A stretch of DNA of 6,050 nucleotides from Holophagaceae bacterium UBA706 (GTDB lineage Bacteria; Acidobacteriota; Holophagae; Holophagales; Holophagaceae), in contig DBME01000066.1 of NCBI GenBank assembly GCA_002298155.1, positions 3,842 through 9,891 on the forward strand. Direction: 5' to 3'. Shown here piece by piece: positions 1-5,343 of this stretch. Below the pieces are notes generated by a model that was given only the letters and a program-made list of their open reading frames with translations, made no database searches and had not been told where the DNA came from. Each line of letters opens with the position of its first letter. Within the stretch, counting starts at the first letter, position 1. A program made the translations under genes and the position numbers.

Positions 1-1
1 C

Positions 2-211
2 AGGCCCAAGGGGGAACGGAACGTCAGCTACTTCTATTCGCTGATCTCCCAGGACACCACGGAACAGGAATTCGCCCGGAACCGCCAGCTGTTCCTTACG
101 GAGCAGGGCTACCGCTACCTCATCGAAAGCCGCCGCCTGGATGCCTCGGGCCTGTCCGAACCCACGGTCTGGCGGCAGCTGCTGGAAGAAACGGGCCACG
201 GCACCTGCTAG
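2..211 (+). CDS. XPB/Rad25-like DNA helicase, C-terminal fragment
   Basis: This is the last 69 codons of a gene entering from the left; the stop is TAG at 209-211. The reading frame starts at base 2 and contains RPKGERNVSYFYSLISQDT followed by a segment with F-A-x-N-R-Q-x-F-L-x-E-Q-G-Y-x-Y. That pattern is typical of the end of the second helicase domain of bacterial and archaeal XPB-type superfamily 2 helicases, which unwind DNA with ATP and are linked to nucleotide excision repair. The ATP-binding and DEAH-type motifs would lie left of the window and cannot be checked. About 25 residues follow the conserved block, ending in HGTC, and I do not recognise them. The gene converges on pgpA across a 46-base gap. 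Another superfamily 2 helicase is possible, but the FYSLISQDT...FLTEQGYRY signature favours XPB. Confidence 0.75.
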   Translation, partial: RPKGERNVSYFYSLISQDTTEQEFARNRQLFLTEQGYRYLIESRRLDASGLSEPTVWRQLLEETGHGTC

Positions 212-237
212 GCACCGGCCCGGGGCTACGACGCGTA

Positions 238-265
238 CACGGTGGGGACCTACGTGCTCACCGTG
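238..265. repeat. Inverted repeat between convergent helicase and pgpA genes
   Basis: CACGGTG (238-244) and CACCGTG (259-265) are perfect reverse complements with a 14-base loop. Two further inner pairs, one of them G-T, could lengthen the stem to nine. It sits between two convergent genes and covers the pgpA stop codon (258-260), as a shared bidirectional terminator hairpin would. No T-run follows on either strand, so it is not a canonical intrinsic terminator. Confidence 0.4.
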
Positions 266-806
266 CCTTGAACAGTTCCAGCAGCGGCGGCACCAGCAGC
301 GCCACCAGGGGCAAGGCGTAGAGGCCCGCCACCACGTCGTCGGCCACCACGCCGGCGCCGGCGGGGAGTACCTGGATCTGCTTCACGGGCCAAGGCTTCC
401 AGATATCGAACAGGCGGAACAGGACAAAGGGGATGAGGAGGGCGGGGAGCCAGCGCCAGCCGCCATGGGCGAAGAGCCGCGGCAGGTTCCGGGCCACCTC
501 CCAGCGCACCGCCCAGAGGGCGATCCACAGGCCGGCCCACTCGTCGGCGACGATGTACTGCGGGTCCTTCAGGCCGGTCTCGGCCACCACCCGGTCCGAG
601 GCGGCCACGGCCACCCAGGTCATGGCCACGGGCAGGGCCAGGAAGAGGAGCTCGGACAGCCAGGGCCAGGGGGTCGCCAGGAAGGGGGCGATGGCGCACC
701 AGGCCACCAGGGCCGCCAGGGATCCCCAGGTGCCGGGGGCGGGGCGGATTCGGCCCGAGCCGAAGCCCGTGGCCACCCACCAGGCCCAGCGCGGGGCGGC
801 GGCCAT
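258..806 (-). CDS. pgpA: Phosphatidylglycerophosphatase A
   Basis: The 182-residue membrane protein is predicted to remove the phosphate from phosphatidylglycerol phosphate, the last step of phosphatidylglycerol synthesis at the inner membrane. Conserved PgpA blocks appear in order: ATGFGSG (12-18), APGTWGSL (23-30), DPQYIVADEWAG (81-92), FRLFDIWKPWP (130-140) and GAGVVADDVVAGLYA (150-164). The acidic residues D81, D88, E89, D134 and D156/D157 are the expected metal and catalytic ligands of this family. Hydrophobic stretches near 28-45, 52-70, 117-133 and 160-178 suggest four membrane segments, and the length fits the family (about 160-180). The ATG at 806-804 overlaps the upstream osmC-like stop by one base (TGATG), which implies translational coupling as the last gene of the rimO operon. 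I see no defect. Confidence 0.95.
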   Translation of the reverse strand: MAAAPRWAWWVATGFGSGRIRPAPGTWGSLAALVAWCAIAPFLATPWPWLSELLFLALPVAMTWVAVAASDRVVAETGLKDPQYIVADEWAGLWIALWAVRWEVARNLPRLFAHGGWRWLPALLIPFVLFRLFDIWKPWPVKQIQVLPAGAGVVADDVVAGLYALPLVALLVPPLLELFKAR

Positions 807-1255
807 CAGGCCTCCACCACGGTGGGCTCCATGATGACCGTTCCCGAGAAGGAGTTGGCGATGACGCAGTACTTGTGGGCCTTCTCGAACATCTCCACGA
901 CCTTGGCCTTGTCGGTGCCCGGGGCCACGGTGATGGCGGGCTTCAGGGTGATGGTGGCCACCCGGGTGACGCGGTCCACGGTCTCCATGACCGCTTCGGC
1001 GGCGCCTTCGTACCGGGTCACTTCCAGGCGGGTCTTGTGGGCCAGGGCCAGGAAGGTGAGCATGTGGCAGGTGGCCATGGCCCCGGCCAGCAGGTCCTCG
1101 GGGTTCCAGCAGGCGCCGTCGCCGCCGAAGGCCGTGGTGGCGCTGGCGGGGATGACGGCCTTGCCGCCGGTCTTGGCCAGCTCGGCCACGCGGCCATAGG
1201 ACGGGTCGACGGTGTTGCCGGTCCAGCTGATGGCGGCGGTGAGGGGTTCGGACAT
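806..1255 (-). CDS. OsmC family peroxiredoxin-like protein
   Basis: The 149-residue protein has the OsmC/Ohr fold signature. NPEDLL (51-56) is followed by ATCHM, which holds the first catalytic cysteine C63, and EKAHKYC places the second at C130. In this family the two cysteines reduce organic or fatty-acid hydroperoxides in the cytoplasm through a disulfide cycle. An extra cysteine, C49, lies just before NPEDLL. Length and Cys spacing match the OsmC branch of small stress proteins; I cannot separate OsmC proper from the YhfA or SACOL1771-type branches by eye, so no symbol is given. The ATG is preceded by AGGAGG with a four-base spacer. The gene lies 39 bases after rimO and overlaps pgpA by one base, so it is the middle gene of a three-gene operon, although its role is unrelated to its neighbours. 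Confidence 0.9.
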   Translation of the reverse strand: MSEPLTAAISWTGNTVDPSYGRVAELAKTGGKAVIPASATTAFGGDGACWNPEDLLAGAMATCHMLTFLALAHKTRLEVTRYEGAAEAVMETVDRVTRVATITLKPAITVAPGTDKAKVVEMFEKAHKYCVIANSFSGTVIMEPTVVEA

Positions 1256-1283
1256 GGGGCCTCCTGCCCTAGATGATAAACCA

Positions 1284-1296
1284 GACCGGGGCGGTC
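1284..1296 (-). terminator. Small GC hairpin over the rimO stop codon
   Basis: GACCG (1284-1288) and CGGTC (1292-1296) form a perfect five-pair stem with a three-base loop. Read on the minus strand, the hairpin begins inside the rimO TGA stop and is followed by TGGTTTATC, a poor T-tract. It could weakly attenuate transcription from rimO into the osmC-like gene, or stabilise the end of the message. It is too short and lacks a proper U-run, so full termination is unlikely. Confidence 0.25.
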
Positions 1297-2671
1297 AGGA
1301 ACGTCCCCGGCGGGAAGCCTCGTAGGCGCGCACGGCCTCCTCGGCCCCGCCCTCGGCGACCTCGCCCACGAGGTCGTAGGCGTGGCCCTTGGTGATGCGC
1401 ACGTTCTGGATCTCGCCCACCCGCACGTCGCCGCCCACCACCAGGACGTTGCCGTCCACTTCCGGGGCCTGGCCCCGGTGCCGCCCCTTGAAGACCAGGT
1501 CGGTCTCCTCGTGGGTGCCTTCCACCAGGACTTCCAGGATCCGGCCTTCGAGGCCCCGGTTGTTGTCGCGGCTGATCTTCTGCTGGAGCTCCATGATCCT
1601 GCGCTTGCGGCTGGCCTTGGTGCGCGCGGGGACGGGATCCCCCAAAGCGAAGGCGGGGGTGCCCTCCTCGGGGGAATAGGTGAAGACGCCCACGTGCTCG
1701 AAGCGGGCCTCCTCCACGAAACCCCGCAGCTCCTCGAAGGCCGCCTCGTCCTCGGAGGGGAAGCCCACGATGAAGTTGGACCGGATGAAGGCGCCGGGGA
1801 CGATGCGCCGGACCTTCTCCAGGAGCTTGAGGAAGGGCTTGCGGCCGCCGCCCCGGGCCATGGCCTTGAGCACCCCGGCGTCCCCGTGCTGCAGGGGCAT
1901 GTCCAGGTACCGGGCGCAGTTCTCCGTCTCGGCCATGGCGTGCAGGAGCCCGTCGGTGAGCCGGTTGGGGTAGGCGTAGTGGATGCGGAACCACTTCAGG
2001 CCCTCCACCTGGCCCAGGGCCCGCACGAGCTTCTCCAGGGCGTCGGGGTCGCCCAGGTCCCGGCCGAAGTCGGTGGTGTCCTGGCCCACGAGGTTGAGTT
2101 CCAGGCACCCGCCGGCCACCAGGTTCCGGGCCTCGGCCACCACGGAGGCCACGGTGCGGCTCCGCTGGGGACCCCGGATGGCGGGGATGACGCAGAAGGC
2201 GCAGGCATGGTCGCAGCCTTCACTGATCTTGAGGTAGGCGCTGGCCTTGGGGGTGGTCAGGAGCCGGGGGCTGGCCTCGGAATAGAGATAGGAGGGATCC
2301 CGCTCGGGCTCGAAGAGCCGGTCGGAGGCTCCCAGCACCTCGGCGATGTGCTCGATGTCCCGGGTCCCGAGGCAGGCGTCGATCTCGGGCATGTCCGCCA
2401 TGAGCTGGTCCCGGTACCGCTCCACCATGCACCCGGCCACCACCAGCTTCCGGCAGGCGCCGTCCTTCTTGTAGGCGGCCGCCTGGAGAATGGCCTCGAT
2501 GCTCTCCTTCTTGGCGGATTCGATGAAGCCGCACGTGTTGACCACCAGGATCTCCGCCTCCTGGGGGGCGGCGGTGATGGTGAAGCCCTTGAGCCGGAGA
2601 TGTCCCAGCATCACTTCGCTGTCCACGAGATTCTTGGGGCACCCCAGGGACATGAAACCAACTTTGGTCAT
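1295..2671 (-). CDS. rimO: Ribosomal protein S12 methylthiotransferase RimO
   Basis: The 458-residue radical-SAM enzyme is predicted to add a methylthio group to the conserved aspartate of ribosomal protein S12. The N-terminal MTTase domain (about 3-115) carries the auxiliary-cluster cysteines C11 (in SLGCPKN), C47 (NTCGF) and C81 (VAGCM). The radical-SAM motif is C153-x3-C157-x2-C160 (EGCDHACAFC), followed by VIPAIRGPQRSR. A TRAM-like domain fills about 375-440, and the tail ends RRGRS. SLGCPKN together with the IRG-x2-RSR context favours RimO over the tRNA enzyme MiaB. The ATG at 2671-2669 is chosen because the conserved fold begins at once (MTKVGFMSLGC) and AAGGAG lies five bases upstream. 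The frame stays open far upstream, but that part is antisense to the cyclase gene and looks nothing like protein. It is the first gene of the operon with the osmC-like gene and pgpA. Confidence 0.96.
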   Translation of the reverse strand: MTKVGFMSLGCPKNLVDSEVMLGHLRLKGFTITAAPQEAEILVVNTCGFIESAKKESIEAILQAAAYKKDGACRKLVVAGCMVERYRDQLMADMPEIDACLGTRDIEHIAEVLGASDRLFEPERDPSYLYSEASPRLLTTPKASAYLKISEGCDHACAFCVIPAIRGPQRSRTVASVVAEARNLVAGGCLELNLVGQDTTDFGRDLGDPDALEKLVRALGQVEGLKWFRIHYAYPNRLTDGLLHAMAETENCARYLDMPLQHGDAGVLKAMARGGGRKPFLKLLEKVRRIVPGAFIRSNFIVGFPSEDEAAFEELRGFVEEARFEHVGVFTYSPEEGTPAFALGDPVPARTKASRKRRIMELQQKISRDNNRGLEGRILEVLVEGTHEETDLVFKGRHRGQAPEVDGNVLVVGGDVRVGEIQNVRITKGHAYDLVGEVAEGGAEEAVRAYEASRRGRS

Positions 2672-2740
2672 CCAGACTCCTTGACCCTCCAGAATACCGT
2701 CAACGGTGCTAGACTCGGCATCCTGCTGAGAGTGCTGACC
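2672..2740. promoter_or_regulatory. Divergent rimO / adenylate cyclase intergenic region
   Basis: These 69 bases must hold the start signals for both divergent genes. The rimO ribosome site AAGGAG reads on the minus strand just next to its ATG. A small inverted repeat, ACCGT-CA-ACGGT (2696-2707), sits in the middle and could be an operator. TTGACC (2681-2686, plus) and TTGACG (2703-2698, minus) resemble -35 boxes, but neither has a convincing -10 hexamer at 16-18 bases. The promoters are therefore inferred from gene layout and not read directly. Confidence 0.4.
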
Positions 2741-4333
2741 ATGAAGATCATCCTGCTCGTGGAAGGGGCCCGCCGGACGGTGGAACTGACCGAAGAGGGG
2801 GTCACCGTGGGCCGCGGTGACGCGGCCAACATCAAGATCTCCTCCAACGCGGTGAGCCGGGTGCACGCCCGCTTCTTCCTGAAGGACGGCAAGGTCCATG
2901 TCCAGGACATGAAGTCCATGAACGGCACCACCTATAATGACACTCCCGTGCTGGAGCCCACCCCCCTGAAGGCGGGGGACACGGTTCTCATGGGTGAAGT
3001 GCCGGTGCAATGGATCCTGGAGGTGCCCGAGGCACCCTCCGGGTCCCTCCAGACCGCCTCGGGCATCTTCCCCAAGCCCCACATCGATCCCAAGATCGCC
3101 ATGGAGGAGCGGGCCTTCGACACCTCCGGCAGCATCATGGTGCCCCATGCCACCCTGGACGACCTCCTGGCCCGGCACCAGGCGGACAAGGCGCCCGCCG
3201 AGGTCGAAGCCCTCTTCCAGCGTCTGGCCTCCATGGCCGGCAAACTCCTGGCCGCAGCCGGCCTGACGGAACTGCTGGATTCGGTGATGAGCCTTGTGAC
3301 CGGCCAGATCCGGTGCCAGCGGGGCTTCATCCTCCTGGTGGACCCGGCCGGCGAGCTTGTGCCGGAATACGTGTGGGAGGAAAAACCCGGCGCCATCGCC
3401 ACGCCCATCAGCCGCACCATCGCCCGTACGGCCATGACCGGCAAGGTCACCATCCTCACCACGGACGCCCGGGTCGACCCCCGGTTCGCCGCCGGGGAGA
3501 GCATCAAGATCCACGGCATCTCCTCCGCCCTGTGCGCCCCGCTCATCGTGGACACCCAGGCCCTGGGCGTCATCTATCTGGAATCCAGCCTCAACAAGGG
3601 CGGGTTCAAGCGCGAGGACGAGCATCTCCTGTCCGCCATGGCCAATTTCGCGGCCGTGGGCATCCAGCGCGAGCGCGAGACCCGGTTCCGCCAGCGCCTG
3701 GAGCGCTACCACAGCCCCCAGGTGGTGAGCGAGATCCTCCGGGCCGCCCAGAACCTGGACGCCCCCATCCTCCAGGCCCGCCGCTGCGAAATCTCCGTGC
3801 TTTTCGCCGATATTTCGGGTTTCACCCGCATGTCCGAGGGCATGGAGCCCCTGACCCTGGCCTCCATCCTCAACCGGTCCTTCGAGGTCATGACCGAGCA
3901 GATCTTCATCCGGGGGGGCACCCTGGACAAGTACATCGGCGACGCCATCATGGCCTTCTTCGGCGCCCCGGCCCCGGACCCGGACCATGCCATCCACGCG
4001 GTGGAGGCCGCCAAGGCCATGCAGCAGGGCCTCAAGCTCATGAACGCCGACCGCCCCGAGGGCTACCCGGAACTGCGCATGCGCATCGGCATCAACAGCG
4101 GCGAGGCCTTCGCCGGGGATATCGGCTGCGAGAAGCGCATGGACTACACCGTCATGGGGTCCACGGTGAACCTGGCCTCCCGGCTGGAGAGCGGCGTGGC
4201 CAAGCCGGGGCAGATCGCCATCGGGCCGCGGACTGCTGAAATACTGGGAATAAACAACTTTACGCCTCTCGAACCCGTCTGCCTCAAGGGAATCGAACAG
4301 GAAGTGCGGCCCTTCCTGGTGCCGTGGGATTAG
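2741..4333 (+). CDS. FHA-GAF-class III adenylate cyclase
   Basis: The 530-residue, apparently soluble protein is predicted to make cAMP from ATP. An N-terminal FHA domain (about 1-95) keeps the phosphothreonine-pocket residues G24-R25, S39, H42 and N61-G62. A linker (about 96-150) leads to a GAF sensor domain (about 160-315), then a short helical segment (about 305-345). The cyclase domain (about 348-530) has metal-binding D357 (FADISGFT) and D401 (KYIGDAIMAFFG), adenine-selecting K397, T470 at the second specificity position (DYTVMG), and N477/R481 (TVNLASR) for the transition state. Lys plus Thr is the class IIIb adenylate cyclase pattern, and all key residues are present. The ATG at 2741 begins the first FHA beta-strand. 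An in-frame GTG three codons earlier (2732) is the alternative, since the ribosome site is weak (GAGAG). It stands alone between the rimO operon and the chemotaxis run. Confidence 0.93.
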   Translation: MKIILLVEGARRTVELTEEGVTVGRGDAANIKISSNAVSRVHARFFLKDGKVHVQDMKSMNGTTYNDTPVLEPTPLKAGDTVLMGEVPVQWILEVPEAPSGSLQTASGIFPKPHIDPKIAMEERAFDTSGSIMVPHATLDDLLARHQADKAPAEVEALFQRLASMAGKLLAAAGLTELLDSVMSLVTGQIRCQRGFILLVDPAGELVPEYVWEEKPGAIATPISRTIARTAMTGKVTILTTDARVDPRFAAGESIKIHGISSALCAPLIVDTQALGVIYLESSLNKGGFKREDEHLLSAMANFAAVGIQRERETRFRQRLERYHSPQVVSEILRAAQNLDAPILQARRCEISVLFADISGFTRMSEGMEPLTLASILNRSFEVMTEQIFIRGGTLDKYIGDAIMAFFGAPAPDPDHAIHAVEAAKAMQQGLKLMNADRPEGYPELRMRIGINSGEAFAGDIGCEKRMDYTVMGSTVNLASRLESGVAKPGQIAIGPRTAEILGINNFTPLEPVCLKGIEQEVRPFLVPWD

Positions 4334-4399
4334 GGGCCGTGCCGGTATATGATGGACCCCTCCCCCTCCCAACTACGGCCCTCCATGCCCCTGTGGGTC

Positions 4400-4418
4400 G
4401 GAGTCCCTGGATTCTTTT
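4400..4418 (+). terminator. Candidate weak intrinsic terminator of the cyclase gene
   Basis: GGAGTC (4400-4405), a CCTG loop and GATTCT (4410-4415) can form a six-pair stem that includes two G-U pairs, running directly into TTTT (4415-4418). It lies 67 bases after the cyclase stop codon. The order hairpin then T-run is right for an intrinsic terminator on the plus strand, but the stem is short and weak. Confidence 0.35.
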
Positions 4419-4425
4419 AATACCC

Positions 4426-4441
4426 TGGCTTAGTACTTGGA
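4426..4441 (+). promoter_or_regulatory. Imperfect sigma-54-like -24/-12 element
   Basis: TGGCTTAGTACTTGGA matches the sigma-54 layout TGGC-N7-TTG with correct spacing, 94 bases before the PilZ start. The -24 GG is present, but the essential -12 GC reads GG, and the bases after TGGC do not fit the consensus. It could be a degenerate promoter for the signalling run or pure chance; no activator site is visible. Confidence 0.2.
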
Positions 4442-4522
4442 CAGGTTCCGGGCCCTCATGGTGAAATGGCCTTCACCCTGACAAATTCAAGGCCGGGCCT
4501 GATCCCTCCGATCACCAAGCAT

Positions 4523-4529
4523 AGGAAGG
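4523..4529 (+). promoter_or_regulatory. Ribosome binding site deciding the PilZ gene start
   Basis: AGGAAGG lies five bases before the ATG at 4535, a standard spacing. The earlier in-frame ATG at 4466 has no comparable site, which is the main reason for choosing the shorter protein. Confidence 0.7.
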
Positions 4530-4534
4530 TCGCC

Positions 4535-4930
4535 ATGTCATCCGAACGACGAAACTACCGCCGGATTCCCATGGGTGCCACCGTGGGGTTCCAGGAACTC
4601 ACCTTCGCCCGCGAGCCCGAACCCGCCACCAGCGTCTACGGGGACATCTCCGGCGGCGGCCTCCTGCTCAACTCCGCCCGGGAGATGCCCCTGGGCACCC
4701 TCCTCAAGCTGGAGCTCCGGGTGCCGGGGTGGGGCAAGCACCAGAACCATTTCGGTCCCTCCCACGAAGCCGACCTGCGGCCCCTGGTGGCGGTGGGGCA
4801 GGTGGTCCGGGTGGAACAGTTGGACAGCGGGGAATATGAACTTGGGGTAAAATTCCTCAATGTCTATCCAGACGATCAGGCTGCACTCTTAAAATTCATC
4901 GAGGCATCCGCAGCGGCGGAAGAGAAGTAG
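4535..4930 (+). CDS. PilZ domain protein, probable c-di-GMP receptor
   Basis: The 131-residue protein is essentially one PilZ domain. Its N-terminus MSSERRNYRRIP holds the arginine motif (RxxxR as R5/R9 or R6/R10), and D37-I-S39-G-G-G42 matches the DxSxxG motif. Together these bind cyclic di-GMP in PilZ proteins. Beta-strand-like segments continue to about residue 108 (ELGVKFLNV), and a helix ends the protein (DDQAALLKFIEASAAAEE). About 20 residues (66-85) look like a loop insertion. There is no signal peptide or membrane segment, so it is probably cytoplasmic. The gene lies 24 bases before cheY, which suggests that c-di-GMP levels act on the same motility output as the chemotaxis genes; that link is inferred from context. 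Single-domain PilZ proteins like this can be flagellar brakes or regulators of other processes, and the sequence alone does not say which. Confidence 0.88.
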   Translation: MSSERRNYRRIPMGATVGFQELTFAREPEPATSVYGDISGGGLLLNSAREMPLGTLLKLELRVPGWGKHQNHFGPSHEADLRPLVAVGQVVRVEQLDSGEYELGVKFLNVYPDDQAALLKFIEASAAAEEK

Positions 4931-4943
4931 GATATTGAACTAA

Positions 4944-4949
4944 AAGGAG
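4944..4949 (+). promoter_or_regulatory. Ribosome binding site supporting the cheY TTG start
   Basis: AAGGAG is followed by a five-base spacer (CTCCC) and then TTG at 4955. The strong, well-spaced site supports the rare start codon. No upstream in-frame ATG or GTG exists after the PilZ stop. Confidence 0.8.
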
Positions 4950-4954
4950 CTCCC

Positions 4955-5311
4955 TTGAAGATCCTAATCGTGGACGACTCTTCGACGATGCGCCGCATCA
5001 TCATCAACACCCTCTCCCGCATCGGCTATACCGACGTGGTGGAGGGGGAGCACGGCAAGGCAGGGCTGGAGAAGCTCGGCCAGGGCGGTGTCGAGATGAT
5101 CATCACCGACTGGAACATGCCTGAAATGGACGGGTTGGAGTTCGTCCAGACCGTCCGGGGGCAGAATCCCTCCATCCCCATCCTCATGGTCACCACCAAC
5201 GCGGCCAAGGAGGACATCGTCCAGGCCTTGCAGGCGGGCGTGAACAACTACGTGGTCAAGCCCTTCACCCCCGAAACGCTCAAGGAAAAGATCGAATCCC
5301 TCCTCGGCTAG
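4955..5311 (+). CDS. CheY-like single-domain response regulator
   Basis: The 118-residue protein is a bare receiver domain with no output domain, as in CheY, the phosphorylated messenger between the kinase CheA and the flagellar or gliding motor. The acidic pocket D7-D8 (ILIVDDSS), phospho-acceptor D52 (IITDWNMPEMDG), switch threonine T80 (VTTNAAKED) and K102 (VVKPF) are all present. The start is TTG at 4955: the first beta-strand starts there, and the next in-frame ATG (codon 12) would delete D7-D8. It sits between the PilZ gene and a CheZ-like phosphatase gene, which strongly supports a chemotaxis role over an orphan regulator. The symbol cheY is likely but withheld, because genomes of this type often carry several such proteins. 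Confidence 0.93.
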   Translation: MKILIVDDSSTMRRIIINTLSRIGYTDVVEGEHGKAGLEKLGQGGVEMIITDWNMPEMDGLEFVQTVRGQNPSIPILMVTTNAAKEDIVQALQAGVNNYVVKPFTPETLKEKIESLLG

Positions 5312-5325
5312 ACCCTCCAGCAACG

Positions 5326-5337
5326 CTCCCTAGGGAG
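5326..5337 (+). promoter_or_regulatory. Perfect 12-base palindrome over the cheZ-like ribosome binding site
   Basis: CTCCCTAGGGAG is its own reverse complement, and its right half overlaps the GGGAGGG ribosome site (5333-5339) four bases before the ATG at 5344. CCCTCC at 5313-5318 is also a perfect complement of GGAGGG at 5334-5339. Either pairing could mask the ribosome site unless ribosomes finishing cheY open it. This is visible in the sequence; an effect on translation is inference. Confidence 0.45.
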
Positions 5338-5343
5338 GGCACC

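Larger units (their letters stand above)
4334..4534 (+). other. Intergenic spacer between cyclase and PilZ genes
   Basis: This is the largest gene-free stretch in the window (201 bases) and it is more AT-rich in its middle than the flanking genes. It probably holds the end of the cyclase transcript and the promoter of the PilZ-CheY-CheZ-CheW run. TATGAT at 4348-4353 resembles a -10 box but has no good -35. An ATG at 4466 is in frame with the PilZ gene but would add 23 residues unlike the domain. GGCCTT (4468-4473) and AAGGCC (4489-4494) form a six-base inverted repeat with no T-run. I recognise no known riboswitch or small RNA. Confidence 0.5.

Noticed and set aside
141..1199. Plus-strand 352-codon open frame over pgpA and the osmC-like gene
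   Set aside because: Its translation is compositionally biased with no recognisable domain, and both minus-strand genes have clear family motifs.
2681..2715. TTGACC with TAGACT as a sigma-70 promoter for the cyclase
   Set aside because: The spacing is 23 bases, well outside the 16-18 base range, and no better -10 hexamer fits.
1382..2740. Plus-strand open frame extending the cyclase gene 453 codons upstream through rimO
   Set aside because: It is antisense to rimO and of low complexity; the FHA domain begins at 2741, so the extension is not part of the protein.
3010..4239. Plus-strand 409-codon open frame inside the cyclase gene in another frame
   Set aside because: It is rich in Gly, His, Pro and Arg, the typical shadow of a GC-rich gene, with no motifs of its own.
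2672..4372. Minus-strand open frame continuing rimO upstream to give a 1025-codon reading frame
   Set aside because: It is antisense to the well-supported cyclase gene, its translation is low-complexity (rich in Gly, His, Asp and Leu), and the RimO fold and ribosome site define the start at 2671. It stays open only because GC-rich codons rarely give stops.
4468..4494. GGCCTT/AAGGCC inverted repeat as a terminator or riboswitch stem
   Set aside because: The stem is only six pairs with a 15-base loop and no T-run, and the surrounding bases match no riboswitch core that I know.
4466..4534. Upstream ATG giving the PilZ protein 23 more residues
   Set aside because: It has a weak ribosome site, and the added residues do not resemble the PilZ domain, whose RxxxR motif starts right after the ATG at 4535.
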